The position numbers and the translations under genes are program-made. Source: Streptomyces actuosus (GTDB taxonomy: Bacteria; Actinomycetota; Actinomycetes; Streptomycetales; Streptomycetaceae). From it: a stretch of DNA of 64,000 nt. Location of the stretch: positions 185,496-249,495 of the forward strand of contig NZ_JAFFZS010000009.1 in assembly GCF_016921115.1 (NCBI RefSeq), read 5' to 3'. Positions 36,022 through 45,035 of the stretch are shown here, piece after piece. The number at the start of each line of letters is the position of its first letter. Within the stretch, counting starts at the first letter, position 1. The notes beneath the pieces were generated by a model. It was given only the letters and a program-made list of their open reading frames with translations, had not been told where the DNA came from and searched no databases.

Positions 36022-36549
36022 ATGCCCACAACCCCCGACATGTCGACGGACGTGACGACCGCCGGTGACACCGGTCTTCTGGACACCCTCCAGCACGAGG
36101 TGGCGGTGTTCGCCCGCCGCGCCGAACAGACCCGGCTGGGCGGTGTCGGACAGGTGCGCAACTCCATGGACCGCGCCGCGTACCTGCTGCTCAACCGGCT
36201 CGACAAAGAGGGCCCCATGGGTGTCAAGGCGCTCGCCGGGAGCATGGGCATCGACTCCTCGACGGTGACCCGGCAGGTGGCGCCGCTGGTCGACACCGGC
36301 CTGGTGAAGCGCACCTCTCACCCGGAGGACGGGCGCGCGGTCGTCCTCCAGCTCTCCCCCCGCGGCCAGGCCCGCCTGGACGAGGTGCGTTCCTCGCGGC
36401 GTCAGCTGATGGCCGAGCTGACCCACGACTGGGCACAGGAGGAGCGCGAGACGTTCTGCGCGCTCCTGACCCGCTTCAACGACGCCCTTTCGGCGCGGCA
36501 GGCGGCCCACGGTGTGACGGGCTCGGAGCCGGCGGCCACCACCTCGTGA
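36022..36549 (+). CDS. MarR-family regulator
   Basis: A 175-residue winged-helix protein (ATG 36022; an internal ATG at 36040 is an alternative). The core GPMGVKALAGSMGIDSSTVT, then RQVAPLVDTGLVKR and the wing HPEDGRAVVLQLSPRGQA, is diagnostic. It may control the divergent ilvA or its own promoter; no clear palindrome was found in the 143-bp gap. Confidence 0.9.
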   Translation: MPTTPDMSTDVTTAGDTGLLDTLQHEVAVFARRAEQTRLGGVGQVRNSMDRAAYLLLNRLDKEGPMGVKALAGSMGIDSSTVTRQVAPLVDTGLVKRTSHPEDGRAVVLQLSPRGQARLDEVRSSRRQLMAELTHDWAQEERETFCALLTRFNDALSARQAAHGVTGSEPAATTS

Positions 36550-36753
36550 GCCGCCCGGCGGCAGCAGCGACACTCGGCCGCGTGCGCGGCTCTTGACCGA
36601 AAGGGGACCCCTGGCCTCATATGAGACCGGGTCCTCGTCCCACCCGGGGCCGAACACCTGGGCGCGCTGTACCGTCGTGCGGCGCCGCACGAAGGTTCGG
36701 CCTCCCGGCGCGGCCGGGTCCCTGACGTCTTGGTCGCCCGAGGGGGAGGCGCG

Positions 36754-37260
36754 GTGCGCGAACGGCATGCGTCCCAGGGTGCCCGGCGGGCCCGGGAGTT
36801 CGAGTCGTTCGTCGCGGGCGCGGCCGGGCGGCTGCTGCACGCCGCGACCCTGCTCACCGGCGAGGCACCCGACGACAACCCGCGCGCGCGTCGCCTGCTG
36901 ACGCTCGCTCTGGCCCACACGTACGCCGTATGGGACCGGCTGCGCGGCGAGGACCCCTACGACCGCGCCCGCGAGTATCTGGCCACCCGCTTCGCCCGCG
37001 CGGCCTGGCACCACCGCGGGGGGCTGCTCTCCCGCACCCGGGCCCACCCCGACAGCGCGCTCGCCCATCTCGGCCCGCAGGAGCGGCTGATCATCGTGCT
37101 ACGACTGTTCGAGGGCGTCGGCGAGGAGCAGGCGGCGGCCCTGCTCGGGATTCCCCGGGAACGCGTCCACGCTCTGTGCGACCGTGCGACCGCGACCGTG
37201 CTGCACCCTCCGCGCAGGCCCGCCGCGGCGGCGGTGGAGGCGGGGGTGGCACCGTCATGA
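36754..37260 (+). CDS. Sigma factor region 4-like protein
   Basis: 168 residues from GTG 36754, with GGGAGG six bases upstream. The C-terminal half reads LGPQERLIIVLRLFEGVGEEQAAALLGIPRERVHALCDRA, which has the form of an ECF sigma region 4 helix-turn-helix. The N-terminal half lacks a convincing region 2 core-binding sequence but has the general helical pattern of a degenerate one. It is followed by a gene for a small membrane protein, an arrangement like a sigma/anti-sigma pair. Confidence 0.7.
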   Translation: MRERHASQGARRAREFESFVAGAAGRLLHAATLLTGEAPDDNPRARRLLTLALAHTYAVWDRLRGEDPYDRAREYLATRFARAAWHHRGGLLSRTRAHPDSALAHLGPQERLIIVLRLFEGVGEEQAAALLGIPRERVHALCDRATATVLHPPRRPAAAAVEAGVAPS

Positions 37261-37309
37261 GGCAGTGGGCGGCGGGGCACGCGCGGGGGCGCGGCGGCGG
37301 GAGGCGTTC

Positions 37310-37558
37310 GTGAACCGGACGGAGCGCGAGGCGGCGGTGCGGCGGATCATGGAGCGGGTGCCGCCCGTGCCACCGCCGGACCTGTACCCGGCGGCCGTCC
37401 GCCGCGGCACCCGGATGCTGCGCCGCCGGGTGGTCGCGCGGCGCCTGCTGTGGGTGGCTCTGGCCGTCGCGGCCGTCGCCCTCACCGTCTGGGCGGTCGC
37501 CGTCCAGCCGTGGGTGGCACCGCCTTCGGAGACGACGCCTTCCCTGACGGACTGGTGA
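37310..37558 (+). CDS. Small membrane protein downstream of the sigma-like gene
   Basis: 82 residues from GTG 37310, with GGGAGG upstream. An N-terminal cytoplasmic helix-forming part (EREAAVRRIMERVPPVPPPD) leads to one membrane helix (LLWVALAVAAVALTVWAVAV). Position and topology suggest a membrane partner, possibly an anti-sigma-like factor, but it lacks a ZAS motif. Confidence 0.7.
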   Translation: MNRTEREAAVRRIMERVPPVPPPDLYPAAVRRGTRMLRRRVVARRLLWVALAVAAVALTVWAVAVQPWVAPPSETTPSLTDW

Positions 37559-37630
37559 CCCCGCGGGGCGGTGCCCCGGCGGGCGGTGATCAGACGAACC
37601 GCTGCGCCGGGGGCCGCTGTCAGGGGTGGG

Positions 37631-38785
37631 TCACCCGAGGGCCTGCTGGAGGTCCTGCAGCAGGTCGTCGACGTTCTCGATGCCCACGGACAGCCGCACG
37701 AGATCGCCGGGGACCTCCAGGGCGGAGCCCACGACGGAGGCGTGGGTCATCCGGCCCGGGTGCTCGATCAGGGACTCCACACCGCCGAGGGACTCGCCCA
37801 GGGTGAACAGCTCGGCGCGGTTGCAGACCGCCACGGCCGCCTCCTCGCCGCCCTCGACGCGGAAGGAGACCATGCCGCCGAACGCCTTCATCTGCTTGGC
37901 GGCGACCTCGTGACCGGGGTGGTCCTCCAGGCCGGGGTACAGCACCCGCGTGACGCGTGCGTGCCGGGTCAGCATGTCGGCGACCTTCGCGGCGTTCTCG
38001 CTGTGCCGGTCCATGCGCACCGACAGCGTCTTGGTGCCGCGCAGCACCAGCCAGGAGTCGAACGGCCCGGCGACGGCGCCCATGGCGTTCTGGTGGTAGG
38101 CCAGTTCCTCGCCCAGCTCCTGGTCGTTCACGATCAGCGCGCCGCCGACGACGTCCGAGTGCCCGCCCATGTACTTGGTGAGCGAGTGGACGACGACGTC
38201 CGCGCCCAGCGAAAGCGGCTGCTGGAGGTAGGGCGTGGCGAAGGTGTTGTCGACGACGAGCCTGGCGCCGGCGTCCCGGGCGATCTGGGCGACGGCGGCG
38301 ATGTCGGTGATGCCGAGCAGCGGGTTGGAAGGGGTCTCCACCCACACGGCCTTCGTCCTCGGGGTGATCGCGGCCCGGACGGCGGAGGGGTTGCCGGTGT
38401 CGGCGACCGACCACTCCACGCCCCACCGGGAGACGACCTTGGCGAAGAGGCGGAAGGTGCCGCCGTAGGCGTCGTTCGGGATGACGACGTGGTCGCCCGG
38501 GCTGAGCAGCGTACGCAGCAGGCAGTCCTCGGCCGCCAGTCCGGACGCGAACGCAAGGCCCCGGCGTCCGCCCTCCAGGGCGGCGAGGTTCTCCTCCAGG
38601 GCGGTGCGGGTCGGGTTGGCGCTGCGGCTGTACTCGTAGCCGCCGCGCAGGCCGCCGACGCCGTCCTGCTTGTAGGTCGAGACCTGGTAGATCGGCGGGA
38701 CGACCGCACCGGTGAGGGGATCGGCGGTGTTGCCCGCGTGGATCGCGAGCGTCTCGAAGTGCTGACTGGTGTGCCTGTCGCTCAT
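37631..38785 (-). CDS. metB: Cystathionine gamma-synthase
   Basis: 384 residues from ATG 38783-38785. Fold-type I PLP enzyme with YSRSANPTR, the phosphate-binding AFASGLAAEDCLL, and the PLP Lys in HSLTKYMGGHSDVVGG, ending in VRLSVGIENVDDLLQDL. It condenses O-acyl homoserine with cysteine; a cystathionine gamma-lyase role cannot be fully excluded from sequence alone. Single gene, divergent from the 372-residue membrane protein. Confidence 0.9.
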   Translation of the reverse strand: MSDRHTSQHFETLAIHAGNTADPLTGAVVPPIYQVSTYKQDGVGGLRGGYEYSRSANPTRTALEENLAALEGGRRGLAFASGLAAEDCLLRTLLSPGDHVVIPNDAYGGTFRLFAKVVSRWGVEWSVADTGNPSAVRAAITPRTKAVWVETPSNPLLGITDIAAVAQIARDAGARLVVDNTFATPYLQQPLSLGADVVVHSLTKYMGGHSDVVGGALIVNDQELGEELAYHQNAMGAVAGPFDSWLVLRGTKTLSVRMDRHSENAAKVADMLTRHARVTRVLYPGLEDHPGHEVAAKQMKAFGGMVSFRVEGGEEAAVAVCNRAELFTLGESLGGVESLIEHPGRMTHASVVGSALEVPGDLVRLSVGIENVDDLLQDLQQALG

Positions 38786-38917
38786 GGGCCCGAGCGTAGT
38801 GCGCAACGGGGCCGGACGGCGCCTCGGTGCCGTGTCCGGCCACCGGTCCCGCGAGGTTTTCCACAGGCCCGCCGACCGGGTTGGCCAATTGTCGTCGGCG
38901 TCTGGTTCGCTTGAGGC

Positions 38918-40036
38918 ATGAAGATTCTCTGGGTCCTGATCGCGATGGTCATGATCGGCTTCGTGCTGCTCCCGCTGGTACGGCGCAGGCGGGCCATGAT
39001 CGAGCAGGTCCCCGCGGGCCACCCGGACGCGGCCGACCCCGCGCACTACGGCTTCGTCCGCGAGGAGCAGCTGGACGTCCGCATGCCCGGCCCCGACCAG
39101 GACCTGATGGACGTCCTGGACCTGATGCAGCGCACCCAGGACCACAGGGCCGCCGCCCAGTTGCTGGCCGGCACCGAGACCGAGGGCGAGTACCGCTGGC
39201 AGCGCGTGCAGGCGTTCGCCGGGGCGGCGGCGCTGGAGCTGCAGCAGCGGCCCGGCGGGGTCGGGGAGATACCGGGCGGGCAGTGGCTGCGGGTGTGGCG
39301 CGCGGAGGCGCCCAAGGACGCGGGCGGCGCCGCGGTGCACGCCGAGTTCCTGGTGCAGCAGGCGTGGCGGACGGCGACGCCGGGCACCGACGACTTCCGG
39401 ATCATCATGGAGGAGGCGAGGGCGGCCGTGGCCGACGCGGCCCTGCTGGCTCCCGGCGACCCGGTGCCGTACATCGTGGAGCTGTCCGTGGCCCGGGGGC
39501 TGGGGTACTCCCAGGAGGAGTTCGAGCAGCTCTGGCTGAAGATCCTCGACCGCGCCCCGCACCACATGGGCGCGCACCTGGCCGCGCTGCAGTACTGGTG
39601 CGAGAAGTGGCACGGCTCGCGCGAGCTGGCGTACCGGTTCGCCGAGGCCGCCGCGGCCCGCGCTCCGCAGGGTTCGCTGCTGGCCGGCCTGCCGCTCTTC
39701 GCGGTCTTCGAGCACCTGCCCGAGCTCAACCTGGTGCAGGGGTTCTACCGCAGCGAGGTCGTCACCCGGGCCGTCCACGGCGCCCTGCACGCGGCGCACA
39801 CCGCGAACCCGGACGACCCGATGCTCGCGCACGTGCGGCACCTGTTGCTGTTCTTCCTGGTCCGGGCGGAACGCTGGGCCGAGGCCATGGACCAGCTGGT
39901 CCACGTCGACGGCCATGTCGGCGCCCTTCCATGGACCCTGTTCGACGACCCGGCCGCGGAGTTCGCGGTCTTCCGGGCACTGGCGGTCGCGGGCTACGAG
40001 GCCAACGGGGGCAGCCCCGCGACGTTGCCGCACTGA
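38918..40036 (+). CDS. Membrane-anchored helical-repeat protein
   Basis: 372 residues: an N-terminal membrane anchor (LWVLIAMVMIGFVLLPLV) followed by a soluble helical domain resembling tetratricopeptide-like arrays, with no catalytic motif. Conserved segments include EFEQLWLKILDRAPHHMGAH and QYWCEKWHGSRELAY. It probably serves as a scaffold on the cytoplasmic face. Function unknown. Confidence 0.8.
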   Translation: MKILWVLIAMVMIGFVLLPLVRRRRAMIEQVPAGHPDAADPAHYGFVREEQLDVRMPGPDQDLMDVLDLMQRTQDHRAAAQLLAGTETEGEYRWQRVQAFAGAAALELQQRPGGVGEIPGGQWLRVWRAEAPKDAGGAAVHAEFLVQQAWRTATPGTDDFRIIMEEARAAVADAALLAPGDPVPYIVELSVARGLGYSQEEFEQLWLKILDRAPHHMGAHLAALQYWCEKWHGSRELAYRFAEAAAARAPQGSLLAGLPLFAVFEHLPELNLVQGFYRSEVVTRAVHGALHAAHTANPDDPMLAHVRHLLLFFLVRAERWAEAMDQLVHVDGHVGALPWTLFDDPAAEFAVFRALAVAGYEANGGSPATLPH

Positions 40037-40373
40037 GACCCGGCACCTCCGGCCGGGCCCCGGCCCGCCACACCCCGCGCCCTGCGCCCTGCGCCCTGCG
40101 GTGCCAGGACGCGGCGTACCGTGGGCCGGGGCGGCCGGGCGGCGCCCCGGCCCGACCTCCCCGCCGGCATCGACACGGCGCACCGGCGGTGCGAAGTGCA
40201 CTTCGCCGCACCGCGGTTGACGACCGGCTGCCCGCGCTGACGGCGGCCCGGCCGGCAGGACCTCCGGCAGGCACGCCGTCCGGCTCCGGCGTTCCGGGAC
40301 ATCCGGCGGCGGCCGGGGCCCGTTCGTGCGTTGCTGACCGGACGCGCCACGGCGGGGCGCAGACACGGGGCAT
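40037..40373. other. Gene-free interval with palindrome and short tandem repeat
   Basis: No supportable ORF. It contains three tandem GCGCCCT units (40077-40097) and a perfect 16-bp palindrome GCGAAGTGCACTTCGC (40191-40206) embedded in a longer imperfect inverted repeat, a candidate terminator or operator. Confidence 0.5.
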
Positions 40374-41128
40374 GTGGGCAGGGGGACGTATCTGATCGGC
40401 GGCGGATGGGCGCCGTCCGCGGCCGGGGCGGTCCACGGGCGTTCCTGCGCGCGGCGGGGACGGCGGCGCGGATCGGGTGTGTGATCGTCGACGAGGGCGA
40501 CGGGGCCGAGGAGTTCGCCCGGTACGACGCCGTGCCGCGCAAGGTCGCCGACTGCCGGCCGGTGCCACCGCCGGTGCCGCTCGGCGAGCGGTTCGAGCCC
40601 GGTGCCGCTGCGGACGTCGACGGGCTGCTGGTGTGCGGTGGACTGACGCCCGCCTACGTGGGGGCGTTCGCCGGGTGCCGGGAGCAGACACACCGGCTGC
40701 TCGGCGAGCGAGGCGTCCCCTGCCCGGGATTCTCCACGGGTGCCGTGGTCGCCGCCGCGGACGCGGTGGCCCGGGGGGGCGGGTGGACAGGGTCCCGGTG
40801 TGCCCGGGGGACGCCGCCGAGGAGCCGGGGGGAGGTCGAGGTGCGGCCGGGGCTGGGGCTCGTCCCGTTCGAGGTGGACGTGCGCCCCGCGCAGTGGGGC
40901 ACGCTGGGACGGCTGGTCGCGGCGGTGGCGTCGGGGCGCGTGCCCCGTGGGCTCGCCCTCGACGAGGACACGGTGGTGGAGGTGCCGGTGGACGGCGCTC
41001 CGGTCCGGGTGGCCGGCCTGGGACGGGCACATCTCGTCCGGTCGGCGGCGGAGGGAGGCGCGGTGGTGCGGTCGTACACGGCCGGCGAGTCGTTCACAGT
41101 CCCGCAGGCGACGGCCCGGTCGGTCTGA
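40374..41128 (+). pseudogene. Frameshifted peptidase S51/GATase1-like gene
   Basis: From GTG 40374 one frame reads VGRGTYLIGGGWAPSAAGAV, the expected N-terminus, then near 40437-40441 the homology shifts to another frame (FLRAAGTAARIGCVIVDEGD). It continues with GLLVCGGLTPAYVG and the nucleophile-elbow segment PGFSTGAVVAAAD. Between G-runs at 40773-40779 and 40827-40832 the more sensible translation (VDRVPVCPGDAAEEP) is again out of frame. Three single-base events, two in homopolymers, mean either a decaying gene or sequencing errors. The family resembles cyanophycinase-like S51 peptidases/type 1 glutamine amidotransferases; the Ser or Cys nucleophile is not certain. Confidence 0.65.
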
Positions 41129-41135
41129 GGCGGCG

Positions 41136-41519
41136 TCAGCCGCCGCTGCCGTAGGGCCTCGTCAGGATCTCCAGGCGGTGGCCGTCGGGGTCGTCGAAGT
41201 ACACGCCCCGGCCGCCGTCGTTGTGATTGATCTCCCCGGCGTGCCGGTGGAACGGATCGGCCCAGTACGTCAGTCCGGCCCGGCGGACCCGCCCGAAGAT
41301 GGCGTCGAAGTCGTCCTCGGAGACGAGGAAGGCGTAGTGCTGCGGTGCGATGGGTCCGTCGGTGGTCATGTAGTCGAGGGTGACGCCGTTGGGGACGGCC
41401 ACCGGGACGAAGGGGCCGTACGGCGGACTCACCTCCAACCCGAGGATGTCGGCGAGGAAGCGTGCCGAGGCCTGGCGGTCGTGTGCGGCGACGATGGTGT
41501 GGTTCAGCCGGACGGTCAT
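41136..41519 (-). CDS. VOC-family protein
   Basis: 127 residues from the second of two adjacent ATGs (41517-41519), seven bases after GAGGGGAG. The protein starts MTVRLNHTIVAAHDRQASAR and ends GRGVYFDDPDGHRLEILTRP, giving the two beta-alpha-beta-beta-beta modules and His/Glu metal ligands of the glyoxalase/dioxygenase fold. The substrate is unknown. It is convergent with the frameshifted S51-like gene. Confidence 0.88.
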   Translation of the reverse strand: MTVRLNHTIVAAHDRQASARFLADILGLEVSPPYGPFVPVAVPNGVTLDYMTTDGPIAPQHYAFLVSEDDFDAIFGRVRRAGLTYWADPFHRHAGEINHNDGGRGVYFDDPDGHRLEILTRPYGSGG

Positions 41520-42027
41520 CATCGGTCTCCCCTCGCGGCGTTCCGTCGCGGATGTCCTCTCGCGTTGCTCGCGTCGCGGGCGCTCCCGGCGGGCCGCCTC
41601 CAACCTCCTCGGCGTCTCCTCCCGGGCCGGCCCTCGTGCGCCTCCTCGTGGGCCTTCTCCTCGGCCTTCCCTCCGCCCACGCTACTCCGCGTCGCGGCGG
41701 CACCCGTGCCCCGGAGGAGGCGCACGCCCGCGGTCGACCGCGCCCGACGCCGCCGCGCCCGAACGGTCGGCCGCGGCCCGGGGCAGCCGTGGCCACGGGG
41801 GTGCACATCAGCCCGCCCCACGGGCAGGTGTGCCTGCGGGGCGGGCCGCCGTGCACCGGACGTCACGATGTCAGGGGGCAGGGACGTCCGGAGACCGGGC
41901 CGTCGGAAGCCACGGCGCGAGGGGGCCGCGACGTGAGGGGGCCGCGACGTGAGGGGGCCGCGACGTGAGGGGGCCGGGACCTCGACGAGCCCGACGTGAG
42001 GGGGCCGGGACGACAGGGAGGCAGGCG
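41520..42027. other. Gene-free interval upstream of the VOC gene
   Basis: About 500 bp with no supportable gene. Its right end holds a 16-bp tandem repeat (41919-42010). The promoter of the minus-strand VOC gene should be at the left. Confidence 0.5.
41919..42010. repeat. 16-bp tandem repeat
   Basis: Three exact tandem copies of GAGGGGGCCGCGACGT (41919-41966) are followed by degenerate copies ending GAGGGGGCCGGGAC (41967-41980 and near 41997-42010). The array lies just past the alcohol dehydrogenase stop codon. Confidence 0.85.
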
Positions 42028-43068
42028 TCAGATCGTCGCGGTGTCGATCACGAAGCGGTAGCGGACGTCGCTGTCGACGACCCGCTCGTACGCTTCGTTG
42101 ATCCCGTCGGCGCCGATCAGCTCGATCTCGGCGCCGAAGCCGTGCTCGGCGCAGAAGTCCAGCATCTCCTGGGTCTCGGCGATGCCGCCGATCATGGAGC
42201 CGGCGAGGGTCTTGCCGCCGCCGATCACGGAGAAGAGGTTCAGCGCGACGGGCTCCTCGGGGGCGCCCACGTTGACCAGGGCCCCGTGGGTCTTCAGCAG
42301 GGTCAGGTAGGCGTTGAAGTCCAGTGGTGCCGAGACCGTCGAGACGATCAGGTCGAAGCTGCCCGCCAGCTCCCGGAAGGTCTTCGGGTCGCTGGTGGCG
42401 TGGTAGTGGTCGGCACCCAGGCGCAGGCCGTCGTCCTTCTTGCGCAGGGACTGCGACAGCACGGTCACCTCCGCGCCCAGCGCGTGCGCGATCTTCACGC
42501 CCATGTGGCCGAGGCCGCCCATGCCGAGGATCGCGACCTTCTTGCCGGGGCCGGCACCCCAGCGCTTGAGCGGGGAGTACAGGGTGATGCCCGCGCACAG
42601 CAGCGGGGCGGCGACGTCGAGGGAGAGGTCGTCGGGAATGCGGACGACGTAGTTCTCGTCGACCACGATCTTCTGGGAGTAGCCGCCGTAGGTCGGCTCG
42701 CCGTCCTTGCCGACCGCGTTGTAGGTGCCCGTCATCCCGCTGGTGCAGTACTGCTCCAGGCCGGCCTGGCAGTTGTCGCACTCCCGGCAGGAGTCGACCA
42801 TGCAGCCGACACCGACGCGGTCTCCGACGGCGAACCGGGTCACACCCGGGCCGACCTCGGCGACCACACCGGCGATCTCGTGGCCGGGGACCATCGGGAA
42901 GATGGCCTCGCCCCAGCCCTCCTGCACCTGGTGGATGTCGGAGTGGCAGATACCGGCGTACTTGATGTCGATCAGGACGTCGAACTCACCGACCGGGCGG
43001 CGCTCGATCGTCGTGCGCTCCAGAGGAGCCTTGGGCGCGGGTGCGGCGTACGCGGCAACAGTGGTCAT
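42028..43068 (-). CDS. Zinc-dependent NAD(P) alcohol dehydrogenase
   Basis: 346 residues from ATG 43066-43068 with AGGAGAG upstream. The medium-chain dehydrogenase signatures are present: catalytic zinc ligands in GICHSDIH and GHEIAGVV, the structural zinc Cys cluster in [15 protein letters not shown], and the Rossmann [11 protein letters not shown]. It matches the cinnamyl/YahK-like aldehyde reductase class. It is divergent from the XRE gene. Confidence 0.93.
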   Translation of the reverse strand: MTTVAAYAAPAPKAPLERTTIERRPVGEFDVLIDIKYAGICHSDIHQVQEGWGEAIFPMVPGHEIAGVVAEVGPGVTRFAVGDRVGVGCMVDSCRECDNCQAGLEQYCTSGMTGTYNAVGKDGEPTYGGYSQKIVVDENYVVRIPDDLSLDVAAPLLCAGITLYSPLKRWGAGPGKKVAILGMGGLGHMGVKIAHALGAEVTVLSQSLRKKDDGLRLGADHYHATSDPKTFRELAGSFDLIVSTVSAPLDFNAYLTLLKTHGALVNVGAPEEPVALNLFSVIGGGKTLAGSMIGGIAETQEMLDFCAEHGFGAEIELIGADGINEAYERVVDSDVRYRFVIDTATI

Positions 43069-43240
43069 TCGGGTTCTCTCCTGTGGGGCGGATCCGTGCC
43101 CGTCCTCTCGTCCGGCCGGGCACGCTGTCCAGCCTGCAGCCGCCACGGACATCCACCCAGACCACGGTTCGTCGTACGTCTGCTGTGCCTACCACTGGCC
43201 GGGTCAGGCTCATGGACGTACGACCAGGAATACTCGACGT

Positions 43241-44146
43241 ATGGATGAACACGCCGCACCCGCTCCGGAGACGGGCGCCGGTCTGGACCGGCGTGCCGAG
43301 CTCAGCGAGTTCCTGCGCACCCGGCGGGCCCGGCTGAAGCCGCAGGACGTCGGGCTGCCCGACTTCGGCCGGCACCGCAGGGTGCCGGGACTGCGCCGGG
43401 AGGAGCTGGCGCAGCTGGCCGGGGTGTCGGTGGCCTACTACACGCGGCTGGAGCAGGGCAACGGGCGCAACGTGTCGGCGGAGGTGCTGGACGCCATCGC
43501 CCGCGCGCTGCGGCTGACGGACGCCGAGCACGCGCATCTGACGCATCTGGCGAAACCGAAGCAGCACAAGAAGAAGCCGCCGGCCCGCCAGCAGCAGGTG
43601 CGCTCCGCACTGCCGCAGCTCCTGGACGCGATGGACGGCGTCCCGGCGTACGTGGTGGGGCGCCGCTCGGAGATCCTGGCGTGGAACCGGATGGCGGCGG
43701 CGGTCTTCGGCGACTGGGCGCAGCTTCCGGCGGAGGAGCGGAACTGGGCGCGGCTGGTGTTCCTGCGGCCCGAGTACCGGGACCTCTTCGTGGACTGGGA
43801 GCAGAAGGCCATCGACATCGTGGCCGTGCTGCGCATGGACGCCGGCTGCTACCCGGACGATCCGCGGCTGTCCGCGCTCGTGGGCGAGCTGTCGGTGAAG
43901 AGCGAGGACTTCCGCCGGCTGTGGGCGACGCATGACGTCAAGGACAAGAACCACGGTCTCAAGCGGCTGCGTCACCCGCTGGTCGGCGAGCTGTCGCTGC
44001 ATTTCGAGTCGCTCAAACTGACGGACGGTTCCGACCAGAGCCTCGTCACGTACCACGCCGAGCCGGGCTCCGCCTCCGCGGAGGCGCTGCGGCTGCTGGC
44101 GAGCTGGGGCGCGGACGCGACCCGCGCCTGGAGCACGGCACCGTAG
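43241..44146 (+). CDS. XRE-family regulator with MmyB-type ligand-binding domain
   Basis: 301 residues from ATG 43241. The N-terminal HTH has RRVPGLRREELAQLAGVS then YYTRLEQG; the C-terminal MmyB-like PAS-type domain shows YVVGRRSEILAWNRMAAAVF, WARLVFLRPEYRDLFVDWE and a terminal LVTYHAEPGS. Members of this class commonly regulate a divergent oxidoreductase gene; the neighbouring alcohol dehydrogenase is the probable target. Confidence 0.93.
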   Translation: MDEHAAPAPETGAGLDRRAELSEFLRTRRARLKPQDVGLPDFGRHRRVPGLRREELAQLAGVSVAYYTRLEQGNGRNVSAEVLDAIARALRLTDAEHAHLTHLAKPKQHKKKPPARQQQVRSALPQLLDAMDGVPAYVVGRRSEILAWNRMAAAVFGDWAQLPAEERNWARLVFLRPEYRDLFVDWEQKAIDIVAVLRMDAGCYPDDPRLSALVGELSVKSEDFRRLWATHDVKDKNHGLKRLRHPLVGELSLHFESLKLTDGSDQSLVTYHAEPGSASAEALRLLASWGADATRAWSTAP

Positions 44147-44160
44147 GTTCGCCGGCGCGG

Positions 44161-44196
44161 GGCCCCGGCACCGGCCGGTCCGCCGGTGCCGGGGCC
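44161..44196. terminator. Terminator after the XRE gene
   Basis: A perfect 15-bp stem (44161-44175 with 44182-44196) and 6-nt loop, followed by TTCT, 14 bp after the stop codon and between convergent genes. Confidence 0.75.
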
Positions 44197-44301
44197 TTCT
44201 GCCGTCTCGGTGCCGGACCGCTCCCGGGTGCCCCATCCGCTCTCGGCGCCCGGGCCTTCTCCCGGCTTCGGCGCCGGACACGGTGGATAGCGGCGGGTCC
44301 G

Positions 44302-44985
44302 CTACGAGGCCGCGTTCTCGCGGACGGTGATGCTCCCCTTGCGGATGGTCGCGAGCCGCGGGGCCTTCCGGGCGATCGCGGAGTCGTGGGTGACCATGAC
44401 GAAGGTCAGCCCCAGCTCCTTCCACATGCGTTCGAGCACGTCCATGATCTCGTCGCGCATGCCCTCGTCGAGGTTGCCCGTGGGTTCGTCGGCGAGCAGC
44501 ACCTTCGGCTGCCTCACCAGCGCCCGGGCGATGGCGACGCGCTGCTGCTGCCCGCCGGACATCTCGCCGGGCAGGTGCCCGAGCCGCTCGCCCAGGCCGA
44601 CCGACTCCAGCGCCTGGGCGGCCCGTTCGCGGCGCTCCTTCGCCTTGACGCCGAGAGGTACGAGCGCGGTCTCGACGTTCTCCTGCGCGGTGAGGGTGGG
44701 GATGAGGTTGAAGGACTGGAAGACGAAGCCGATGTTCTCGCTGCGCACCTTGGTGAGCCGGGCCTCGGACAGCCGGGCCAGGTCGGTGCCGTCGAGGACG
44801 ACTTCGCCGGAGGTGGGCCGGTCCAGGCCGCCGAGCATCTGCAGCAGCGTGGACTTGCCGCCGCCGGTGGGGCCCTGGATGACGAGACGGTCGCCGTCGG
44901 CGATGGTCAGGTCGATGCCGTCCAGGGCGTGCACGGCTTCCTTGCCGCGGGTGTAGCGCTTGGTGACGCTTCTCAGTTCGTACAC
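44302..44985 (-). CDS. ABC ATPase, MacB/LolD-like
   Basis: 227 residues from GTG 44983-44985. Walker A GPTGGGKST, signature MSGGQQQRVAIARAL, Walker B VLLADEPTGNLD and H-loop VTHDS are intact. It belongs to the LolD/MacB group that works with FtsX-like permeases, encoded 50 bp upstream on the same strand. It drives mechanotransmission or export rather than classic import. Confidence 0.93.
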   Translation of the reverse strand: MYELRSVTKRYTRGKEAVHALDGIDLTIADGDRLVIQGPTGGGKSTLLQMLGGLDRPTSGEVVLDGTDLARLSEARLTKVRSENIGFVFQSFNLIPTLTAQENVETALVPLGVKAKERRERAAQALESVGLGERLGHLPGEMSGGQQQRVAIARALVRQPKVLLADEPTGNLDEGMRDEIMDVLERMWKELGLTFVMVTHDSAIARKAPRLATIRKGSITVRENAAS

Positions 44986-45035
44986 GGGTGGGTCAACTCC
45001 ATTGCGGGAAGGGGCGGTCGGGGGTCCGGTGCGGG

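Noticed and set aside
38786..41032. Long N-terminal extension of the metB frame on the minus strand
   Set aside because: Homology to cystathionine gamma-synthase starts at 38785; upstream lies opposite the 372-residue membrane protein gene.
41380..41968. Overlapping plus-strand ORFs ending in GRDVRGPRREGAAT repeats
   Set aside because: The peptide repeats are translations of the 16-bp noncoding tandem repeat; no start site or homology.
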